Below are positions 55,302-64,000 of a DNA stretch of 64,000 bases, in pieces. Each line of letters opens with the position of its first letter. The first letter of the stretch is position 1. The notes beneath the pieces are model-generated. The model did not search any database, was not told where the DNA came from, and was given only the letters and a program-made list of their open reading frames with translations. The stretch spans positions 912,001 through 976,000 of the forward strand of contig JBBBDQ010001184.1 of the NCBI GenBank assembly GCA_037127315.1. The letters are read 5' to 3'. The translations under genes were made by a program, and so were the position numbers. Origin of the DNA: Ascarosepion bandense. Its lineage: Eukaryota; Mollusca; Cephalopoda; Sepiida; Sepiidae.

Positions 55302-56720
55302 TCTCTATGCCTAAGCCGTCTAAAGATGTCAATATCTCTGTTACAATCCCGTCGGGTCTTGCTGCTTTGGTTCTGTTCAATTTAGGTATTGCTAATTCCA
55401 CTTCGGTTTTCATTTTTTCTTATCCATTTGTATTTTTGTGTATTACTGGTTTCTCTCTCTTTTCTTTTTTTGTGTATTACTGGTTTCTCTCTCTTGTCTG
55501 ATATACTTGTCCCATCTCTGAAGTATTTTTCTTTTTCAAGTATGAATGTTCCTGCCTTTGCTTTTATACATCGTAATGCTGAGCGGGGACTTTATCCAGT
55601 TAATTCAAATATATTTTATGCATATCTCCTTTATTTGTTTTGCTCACTCCTCGTACTTTGGTGCATTTGTCGTTGAGCCATCTCTTTTTAGCCTGTTTTC
55701 ATTTGCTCCTTTTTCCTTGTGTATTGGCTTGTATTCTGTTCCGTATCTTGACATCTGTTTCTGTCTCTTTTGTATCATACCAAGGATCTCTTCAGGAATC
55801 CACTTGTTTTTCTTCGGACAAGTTTTTTTTTTGTTGGGATGATGTCCTTCGCTAATGTCACTAGATCTATTCTTATTGCGTTCATTTTGAGATTCCGTTT
55901 CCAATTTGGCCTCGTATTTCATTTTCACGCTCTTCGTATACATTTCCCGCAGGTTCGTGTCATTCACGTATCTATTTTACTGCAGTTTTAGGATTGTGTT
56001 GGCTTTCTTTAATCTGCTTAGTTTTATCCTTAGTTTGCATACAACTGTTAGTTGGTCACATCCACAGTCAGCACTTGGGTAGGCGATACAGTAAAAGACT
56101 ACTTTCTATATCTCTTGTTGATCGTATTATAATCAATTTTGTTCTTAATTTCCACTCCTTGACTTTTCCATGTCTATAGTCGTCTTGAGTGCTCTTCGAA
56201 CCAGGTGTTGGTTATTATATGGTAATTTACTGTGCAATATTGAACCCATTTCTTACCACAGCTATTGCGGTATCCCAGTCCGAAGTTGCCCACCGTTTCA
56301 CCTTCCCTCCCTTGGCCAACTTTAGTATTCATAGCTTCCATGATAATTCGGATTTTTTGCGATTGGCATCGTGCCTTGGCGTAATCGAGTATGGAGTAAG
56401 ATGATTCTATTTCTTCTTCTGTACTTTGTGTGTTAGGTGCATATGCAAATATTACGATATCCTGAGGCCCCCCTTTAAGTTTAACTACTAGAATTCTTTT
56501 AGATATCTGACAGTATCCCATAATGCATGTCCTTATGGCTTTATCCACTATAACGCCAACTCCTTTTAAACTTTTTTCACCGCCTGCGTCACTGATGAAG
56601 TCTCCATTGTTTGGCCATTTCGTTTCACATATGCCTAAATGTTTATCTTTAATCTAGTCATCTCCTGCTTTACATTGGCTAGCTGTTCACAGTTGTTCAT
56701 GAGTCTGACATTTCACGTCC

Positions 56721-57685
56721 CAATAGTTATTTTTTGTTTCTTGCAAACAGTCTTAAGATAACGGTTCGGTAACACCTGTCGCTCATGCGAGGGATAAATT
56801 CTGAAGAAATGTGTCCCCTTTACGCTGTTAATAGCAGTACTACTCTTTCAGAAACATACAGTAAGCATCAGTTAAGGTTTCTTTTATCAAAATTATAATC
56901 CATGGAGTTGAACATTTAAATGCCGTGTAAATGGTACACTCTCAGAGAGAAGAGATAGTAAATAAATACTAGGCTCATTTCTGCCTTGGTTGGTTGATTC
57001 GTAATTAATACGATTCAAATACTGGTTTATTTTTCGAACAATAATATTTGTGTATGTTAGGAAGAATTGGCCATATGTTAGGAAGAATTGGCCATATGTT
57101 AAAAATTTCTCGCTGCTCCATGCTTCATCGTATGATAAAATTGATTACGACCAGAGGATGATCTGACTGCAAAATCATTTACACCAGACGACATTGAAGT
57201 TAGCCAACAAATTTAAAGATAACCAACGAATCTCTGATTGCTAAATAAATTGTTCGCACAGTCAGTACAATAATGCTGTTTTTCTTTTATGTGAACAATT
57301 AAAGGTAAAAAGATGACCATCTTTGAAAACAAATTTTAGATATTCTAAAACCACGAAATACTAGCTCACCAAATAAATGATTTGTTTTACAAAGATAATA
57401 ATATTTCAGAAATTAAACTGCCTGCAAGTTTTTTGGGAAACCAATGATTAAGGCAAAAAGTACATTACCCTATTGAACAAAATGTATTCGTCGGAACAAA
57501 AAAACATGGTATTTATAAGTGAATGTAAAAGATATTATTTTGATATTTATACATAGATTTATTAAGCAGAAGCAATAAATTGTTCTGTTTTGTTACACTA
57601 TATTTCATCATTTTCCAGCTTCATGATTGCATTTCTAAAAGGTATCATTGTGGATGATGATCAAGTATAATTAGGTTTAGATACT
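56721..57685. other. No recognisable gene; short tandem duplication
   Basis: A 22 bp unit, 'gttaggaagaattggccata', is tandemly duplicated at about 57056-57100. Otherwise nothing was assigned. Confidence 0.5.
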
Positions 57686-57689
57686 TAGG

Positions 57690-58480
57690 TATTTCTTCCT
57701 ATTACGGAACCGTTTTGTGGATCGAAATAATTCAAGTGAAGATAGTGTGCGTAGAAGGACATCCAAATTAATTTTTACAATTTCTCCCTGACCTGGAAAA
57801 AGAGTGATGTCTAATGTCTTGTCGAAAAATGAGATAGCCTTTCGATTGGCCAATTCCAGAAGATATTCACCAATTTCATTTTTAACCGTTTTACACACGA
57901 AGAGCAGGACTTGGCTTAAATCAACATCTGTTTCTGCGGAAGGATATCATCATACAAAATGTTTATCTATTCCTATCAGATAATGTTATTCGGATGCAAA
58001 CTTTTCTTTCTAGTCTTCAGAAGCTTTTACTCAACTTTGTTGTACCCAATACATTTTTCATGGAGTGTCACTGTTTTATTTTTTGTTGCTTTTTTTAATG
58101 TGTAGTTCTTTATGTTTTTGGTCAGAGAATCACAGACAAATCCAGGATATTACATTTTTCTTCTCAACACATTTAATCGTCTTAGCGATTTCCGTATCCA
58201 TTTTTAGATGCCTTACAACCTTCATATGAAATATGTGGAGTATTCTATATATTTGTGAGGAGAACTATCTTTAAAAAGCATTTCATTTTTGTCACAATTA
58301 ATAACTGCAGGCAGGCTGGAATGTTTTTTGTAATCCAGGTAATATTCTAAACCTAGTAACCCACTACCCTCAGCTACAGCACCATCTACATAAATGGCAC
58401 ATATACATTTTAATGTTTTTTTGTGTTTTTGCTTTCCGGAAATAAGAACATCAACTAACGGAAACCAATTTCATTTTGAT
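57690..58480 (-). pseudogene. Unidentified coding relic (about 260 codons in shifted frames)
   Basis: From 58480 the minus strand has an open frame with no Met start, 'FPLVDVLISGKQKHKKTLKC' then 'ICAIYVDGAVAEGSGLLGLE' and 'HSSLPAVINCDKNEMLFKDS', to a TGA near 58228. In an adjacent frame 'MKVVRHLKMDTEIAKTIKCV' (about 58225-58160) follows. Further on comes 'FVCKTVKNEIGEYLLELANR' and 'KAISFFDKTLDITLFPGQGE' (57898-57690). Amino-acid composition and frame switching look like a decayed protein. I do not recognise the family. A transposase is likely from context only. Confidence 0.4.
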
Positions 58481-59279
58481 CCAGTTTCACTTCACCTTAA
58501 ATTATTTAAAATTAAAAATATACGCACATGTCACATAGAAAGAAAACATACTGAACTTCCAGAATAATTATATATGCCATAACTTTCAGTTACTTATGAA
58601 ACTAAAACACATGTTCAAATGCAAACTATTGATAACATGATACGACATTTTGATTCAGCTAAATGAGACAATGAAATGATCCAAAATTACATAAAAGAGA
58701 AAAGTCATAATGTTTTATTAGGATAAAGCAAAACCGCGTTTTTGATGACCAGATAGAGAAAATAACATAATAGATATTGCAGCTATGAATTGCTATTTAT
58801 TCGAGTCATTGCGTAATTCTTTTAATGCAATAATTTATTTTAAAATTAATAAAAATGTATTTTCGAAATGCAGTTCTTCTAAATATAGCTTTTCGTATTC
58901 AGACTCTGCACATTGACAGTTGAATGCTACAGACGAAATTGCCAAATCCGAAATATCTTAAATAATATTTTAGCACTATGTCTAAATATGGCATGATCAC
59001 TTAACCTTTTAGCTAAAAAGTTCATGTGTGTCTTTTATACAGCTTCTCACCGAGTTATAATTTTCTGCTAAAATGCCTGCCGCGTATTAGTATTGGTCTA
59101 CAGGGAATTTTCTGCATTTTTCCTATCTAAGTTTAAAGCAATGGTATAAAATGATAGATAGTAAGATAAATAGATAATTATATTTCTATAGAAGTATGTA
59201 CACTCAGCAAATTTCAGAAAAATTGGTGTATTGAAATAATATTGATCGAATTGAATTATAAATACATATTCAATAGTAT
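58481..59279. other. No recognisable feature
   Basis: AT-rich, non-coding by inspection. Confidence 0.4.
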
Positions 59280-59745
59280 TTTTCTAAATAAATTCATCCC
59301 AAACAAGGCAATATTTCTACTCAGATGCAAGAAGATTCAAGAAAAGTGAATGAGAATATTTTAAAAGGAAATTTAAACTTAATCCTAAACTAGAAACAAG
59401 GGAAAAGCCTCTGCTCGCGTCCAGAATACTGGGAAAGAGTGCGAATCGGATAATAGAAAAACCTATCTACACCAACTTAGAAAAAATATAGATAAATAGT
59501 ACATAAAATGTTACTTTAGGAGGAGACGTATGAAGTATAGAGTTACAGAAAACCTTTTACTAAACAGGAAAAAACCTTTACTCCTGTTTAAATTAAGGAA
59601 AGGTAACCGAACTATAAGTGAAAAGTTTGACTCTTATTAATTCGTCTATTTTCAGTTAAACATATATCTATTGTTTTCTTATAATCATTTCACCACCAAG
59701 CAAGTTATGACTGCCAATGTTGCGCAGGTGGTTACAGAATGATTG
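59280..59745 (-). repeat. Two LINE 3'-tail fragments
   Basis: 59290-59470 carries 'catcccaaacaaggcaatat', 'cctaaactagaaacaagggaaaagcctct' and 'gagtgcgaatcggataatag', matching the Jockey/CR1-type tail at 41057-41260. A second, partial tail occurs at 59540-59640. The terminal block 'atttcaccaccaagcaagttatgactgcc...gcgcaggtggttaca' lies at 59688-59737. Confidence 0.65.
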
Positions 59746-60699
59746 TTATATTGAAATAGCAAGTGATGTCATATCAGCATACATACACACAGAGATAGAA
59801 GATATGTCTCTAGAAATACGTTTAGTTTTATTAAAGTCTATATTTATTAAGTATCAACGCTATTTCTAAATTGAGATAGTGAGTGATCGAATTAGATAAG
59901 TAGACTGATTTTGAATTCACTATTACAGATTAATGCATCGTCTGGCAGTAGCATCGATTAAAAGTTCATTCGTTTAAACTTAGTAAAATTTAAAAACAAG
60001 AGCTTCATAAACTCAGTATAATGCAAAGTTAATTTGCCAGGCTTTTTACGTAGAAATATAAAATAAGAGACACGCTTAAAATATAAGACATAAAACTCAA
60101 TTTTGTTGACTCTGTGATAAATAGTATATGCAAAAAATAAATAAAAATTTTCAAAGAGCTTAAGTCATTTCCTGATAGAATGAGGCACATTACAGGTTGT
60201 AACAAGTGTGCCTCTCGAAAGTACTGTCGGCTCTGCAATACTGTATTAAACAAAAGTAAATCTTCTATCTATCATTTCGTCTTTCAATTTGAGCTGTCAA
60301 AAAACTGTAGATAATGCAGGATGTTGTTCCTTAAAATCTTCCAAATTTCACATTAGGAGTGTTATTACATATTTCATTTGAAGCTAAATCCTTATTTAGT
60401 GATATAGGTACGGAAGCCAGGAATGTCGCTAGTACGCAGGGGGTTACAGTGAGTGGAGAAATAAGAGACAAGTAATGTTGAAGAAAGAATAAGAAATAGA
60501 TGGGAATCAGACAAATAGAAGATAGTAATTGACATTACATATAAAACTTTTAGAGAATTTAGCTATCAGGGAAGCAAGCAACTGAAAATAAGTTCCAAAA
60601 ACGGAAAGTGCGAATAAAGAAACTGTTGGATTAGAAAAAACGGTTACACTTATCTATTTCGACAGTAAAAAGGTAGGACCATGATGCCAATTTAGTCAG

Positions 60700-61000
60700 T
60701 CAGTTCGATGCCATACGTGACACACGCTTGGGTAATTATGTCTAGAGACATGACTGACAGAGCAGAATATATTCTAGATGTGAGTTACTATTACTTTCTG
60801 CGGCAGACTGCTTGTCAACCAAGGCTGAAGATACCAATCTGCCCTGTTATTTAGAGAGAAGAGACGGATTAACACCTTTTTTTTAAAAAAAAAAGGGTAT
60901 TTGCGCGTAAGTGAATGCAACGAATTCAACTGGAATTCAAACTCGGGGCTTCGATTTCTCGTTTCGAGACAATATGCAGCGCATCACAACGCACATACAC
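60700..61000 (-). mobile_element. tRNA-derived SINE, copy 4 (nested in a LINE)
   Basis: Reverse-complement match to the SINE at 3841: 'gatgccatacgtgacacacgc', 'atgtctagagacatgactgac', 'ggcagactgcttgtcaacc', 'gggtatttgcgcgtaagtga' and the B-box complement 'tggaattcaaact'. It ends in 'gcatcacaacgcac'. An A/T-run expansion sits at 60878-60894. LINE sequence continues on both sides. Confidence 0.8.
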
Positions 61001-61636
61001 CCCAATCAAGTAGTACACATAAATACATGTGGTCGAGGGATCGAGAAAACAAGCTCGTGAGAGCAGTTGCCATTAACATACTTGTAGAAAAGACAGAGGG
61101 AAGCCACATCATCTCAGTGAAAAAGTAACTGAAGGCTAGTTGCAAAGTCAGCATTGCAGATCCTCTTTTAAATTTTGTAAGATCCTCAAGATGAATGGCA
61201 AGAACACGCAACCAAATATGGCAACAGTATTCAATGCACATACGCATTGCCGATTAATAAACGTGCAAAATGGATTCTGACGAAAGAAAAAACTCCTGGA
61301 CTCACACAGCAACCCAACATTCTTAGCAGTAGATGCAGTGTAATTATTCTATTGCAGTCATTTGAGAGAGTGAGACCAAGGAAGCGTCATCTGTTGTTCT
61401 CTAGGAGACTAGCATTATCCATTCTGATATACAAGAATGTTTCTCTATAGTGGCTAAAGAAGAGCAGTTTCGTTTCGGAATCCTTAAAATTTACGAGCCA
61501 TTTCTTATCTTATTCAGTCACAGATTGGAGTTTCTTTTAAAGGGCAGCAGCCAGGTTTATTTTGTCAACCTTGTCTGATGCTTTCGAGATATCAAGAGCA
61601 ACACCTCGACCTTCGCCGCTCTTATCAAGAGCCTGA

Positions 61637-61655
61637 TATATATATATATATATAT
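61637..61655. repeat. (AT)n microsatellite within the LINE
   Basis: Short pure TA run interrupting the RT region. Confidence 0.9.
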
Positions 61656-63639
61656 TGTGATGGTCGTTAGCTCAAAGTGGAAGCCATATTATTTAACGAG
61701 AGAAGTGTGTGAGATGTTAGACGCCTATTTCATCATTGTTAATAGCCTTAAATACCTTGCCAAAAAGAGATAAGAGGTTAATAGAACGATAATTAGAGGT
61801 GACAGATGGCTCCCTAGAGCTTTTAACTACAGAGGAAGATTTCTAACTAGCAAGTAAAGCAGGTAACAGTGAGGCAATAAATATAGAGTTTAGAGAGGAC
61901 TGGAGCCAGCTGAAAGGTACATTTCTTAAGAACGATGAATAGGATTCCATCACCTCCGCTTGTCTTATGGGAGTAAAGATCAGTAAATATGTTAGACACT
62001 AGAGACAGGGTTACATATATATTATTCAGTTGAGCCTGAATTCTAGGTGTAAAATTAGGGTTGGGTAGTCCAGACGAGTCAATCGTAGAGTTTGACATGA
62101 ATGTACGAGCAAAGTACTCAACCTTTGCTGTGGATGTTAGTACTTTATATCGCTTGAATAGAGGAGGAAATTTTCTGTTGTTCAACAGAACCGCCAGTAA
62201 TCTTTGAAACCAACCTTGCGAGATATTATACGCTGCTTCATTCTATATGCAAACAACAGTTTTGCAACATTTACAACACGCTTGCATTATTACGAGCAGA
62301 GACAAAGTGGTGCTTACTGTGATCAGACGTGTCGCTCCGGTAAAGCCGGAAGAAGTGATTTCTGTAGACGATGGCATCTGATTAAGTAGGAGAGAACCAG
62401 AGATGAACGAGTTTAATTCAGAGTTTCTTAGCTATCATGAAAGCATCAATGCCGTCTTTCACTCATGAGGAGACTCCAGTGACGTCGTCTTGGACGGAGA
62501 GGCTAAAAACTTTATTCCAAGAGACATTACAAAAGAATTCACGAAACTTGTTCAAGTCCGTCTGTTGAAAGCAGTAAAATATTCAGCTGGTAGGAGGTTC
62601 CTGGCTGATGAGAGAGTATAAAGAAACGTTTACTGATACTACCATGATCAATACTGCCAAGAAGGCATGGCTGCATCCCATGGCAAGAGTCTGTGATAGA
62701 AATAATGAGGATAAGCATGTCTATTGTGGTTACTGTGGAAACGTGTGGAAAAATCCACCACATGCGTAAGAGATTGAGTGGCTGAGAAATTCCGCGTTTA
62801 CACGCCAGGAAATTTCAGCGACAGAGTTTATCCAGTCACTTAGCGTTTTGTGTATTGAAGTCACCGAACCCAAATAAATTAGCAAATGGCTGGAAGGAAA
62901 TGGCTTTCGTTATATTGTCTAAAATACTACTATAGAGGAGAGGAAGGGGAGCGATAGAAAAGAATTAGATAGCTTATTGAGTTTAGCAAAAAGAGAGACG
63001 GAGACATATGTGGACAAGAGATTCAAAAGTGATTTCTCTAGCCAGATAGAGAGATTTTTGCTGATAAATCACCCAGTCCATGCATGTGAACATCGCAGTC
63101 CTTCCTAAAGAAATTAAGTTATCGAGAAATCAAGCGAGGGCATTGTAGAATAAGATTAGTTTCACAGAGAGCACAAATGTCAGGAGACCTTTTGTAGAGG
63201 AACGATTCAACACTGCAAAATTTGGTATGAATACAAAGGACGCTAAAGAAAGAAGTACTGAGAGGTTTAGGTGTTTTTTAACTGGCTGGTTTATTTTTAT
63301 ATCTTAATTGTGTGTTGTCCTGATTTAGAGTTATATCGGTAAGGAGAGGCCTAGAGAAGCAGTAACAGTAGGTCGTCAAATGCAATACCTGTAAGAAAGA
63401 AAATGCAGCATAATAAAATTTCAGGGTTGCCCACTGGAGGCGCTTGCAGGAGCACCTATCCATATGAGTATGGCACTACAAGAACTTTGATAATGTTCAA
63501 CTGTTGATCAGAGCAGACTCTCAAAACGCTACGTAAGAGTTTGTGTTTCTAAATACAAGACAGAAGAAGCATCAAGAAAACTGCCAACTCGATACCCTCA
63601 GTATGAAGAGCCATCGCTACCATCCTCACACTTCACAAA

Positions 63640-63800
63640 AAAACCCTTGAAAATACTACTATTAAGAATTGAGGAAGGGAAAGAAATCGGTAACCTTTTC
63701 CTAAACAATACATAAAGGATGAGCTTCTACTCCTGTTCAAAGAAATGAATACGGACTGGATGATAGTCGAACTTATCTAGTTCAATTGAAAATAATAAAA
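63640..63800 (-). repeat. LINE 3'-UTR fragment
   Basis: 'aaccttttcctaaacaatacataaaggatgagcttct', 'cctgttcaaagaaatg' and 'gatagtcgaacttatctagttcaattgaaaa' match the tail region at 41140-41250. The terminal block is absent. Confidence 0.6.
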
Positions 63801-64000
63801 TCAATAAGGTGTAAATTAGTAGGAGTCAGAATAAGTTAGTATACGCCATTAGAGATTCAATAAATGATTTTAAAATCTCAGAAACACAAATAAAAACACA
63901 GATAAAAAATAATAAAAATCTAATGATAAAAGTAATTTACCTCGATTTTAACAAAAAATTAACTAATGACATTACAGAATTCAACATTCAAATAAGATAA
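63801..64000. other. No recognisable feature
   Basis: AT-rich end of the window. Confidence 0.4.

Larger units (their letters stand above)
53640..56720 (-). pseudogene. RTE/CFDP2-type LINE, near full length, interrupted by an insert
   Basis: The endonuclease is in the open frame 56548-56174 and beyond. It reads 'VLVVKLKGGPQDIVIF'-like 'RILVVKLKGGPQDI', then 'MEAMNTKVGQGREGETVG' where the family has GDLNAKVG, so the GDxN catalytic motif is altered. 'NTWFEEHSRRL' follows. The linker (55967-55644) is basic. The RT start lies at about 55340-55300 and continues at 54854 after a 435 bp insert. 'IPDILNEICNSSSILKDLRR' and 'FIALPKKPSAKECD' mark RT. The palm lies around 54640-54530. The C-terminal region reaches 53700 ('WVEGKR' block near 53815). 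Frameshifts occur throughout. The endonuclease resembles proteins often annotated as craniofacial development protein 2-like, which are LINE-derived. Confidence 0.8.
60409..63250 (-). pseudogene. Jockey/CR1-type LINE, near full-length minus copy with nested SINE
   Basis: The 3' tail lies at 60409-60460 ('ggaagccaggaatgtcgctagtacgcagggggttaca'). The C-terminal RT region is at 60500-61250 ('MCIEYCCHIWLRVLAIHLED' at about 61245-61190). The RT palm is at 61300-61620 and the linker at 61700-62200. The endonuclease is at 62500-63230, including 'GDFNTQNAK' (about 62870-62845) with the GDFN motif, 'YRSPSSPL' (about 62960) and 'MHGLGDLSAK' (about 63085). Stops and indels are many. It is cut by a SINE at 60700-61000. 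It is the longest copy of the family in the window. Confidence 0.75.

Noticed and set aside
55307..56179. + strand open frames in this interval
   Set aside because: They are antisense to the RTE/CFDP2-type LINE, which has recognisable endonuclease and RT blocks on the minus strand.

Overview
The window looks like AT-rich, intron-dominated, repeat-riddled nuclear DNA of a marine invertebrate. A cephalopod, probably an octopus, is the best guess. This rests on the mix of tRNA-derived SINEs, several LINE families, Penelope-like elements and long (AT)n/(AC)n/(ATT)n microsatellites. The organism is inferred, not proven. There are no bacterial-style operons and no complete host gene.

The only host gene I can support is a neuropeptide-type GPCR on the + strand. 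Two exons are visible (32051-32202 and 39821-39998). They cover TM4 to the start of the third intracellular loop and resemble CCAP/neuropeptide-S receptors. The exons are phase-compatible across a 7.6 kb intron. Upstream and downstream exons lie outside the window or are not recognisable. Almost half of the intron (about 32215-35935) is an A-depleted, T/G-rich degenerate repeat that creates many meaningless long open frames.

The rest is mostly mobile-element sediment. From left to right:
- two tRNA-headed SINEs (3.8-5.1 kb);
- a SINE whose head is 5S-rRNA-like followed by a tRNA-like part (5.9 kb);
- Penelope pieces in opposite orientations (6.4-6.7 kb);
- a broken Ty3/gypsy-type element (7.85-10.2 kb);
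- a LINE (11.7-16.65 kb) split by a decayed hAT transposon (12.1-14.8 kb);
- a 3' LINE copy (17.5-18.8 kb);
- three same-orientation pieces of an RLE-type (R2/R4-like) LINE joined to trinucleotide repeats (21.9-25.3 kb), one with a 643-codon open frame;
- another LINE (26.8-28.1 kb) abutting a gypsy-type element with two LTRs (28.1-31.0 kb);
- two more 5S-tRNA SINEs and a DDE transposase end inside the receptor intron;
- a third gypsy-type relic (43.0-45.8 kb);
- a + strand LINE (47.5-50.0 kb);
- a fold-back MITE-like unit (50.4 kb);
- a Penelope relic (51.1-51.6 kb);
- a mariner relic (52.7-53.1 kb);
- an RTE/CFDP2-type LINE (53.6-56.7 kb) interrupted by a 435 bp insert with a 12 bp target-site duplication;
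- an unidentified coding relic (57.7-58.5 kb);
- a long LINE copy (60.4-63.25 kb) carrying a nested SINE.

Most elements carry frameshifts or stops, so they are old. The RLE element at 22.3-24.4 kb is the main exception. The signals most worth following are the composite 5S-tRNA SINE (three copies with one architecture), the RLE/microsatellite cluster, the receptor-intron T-rich tract, and the 435 bp insert with 33 bp internal repeats.
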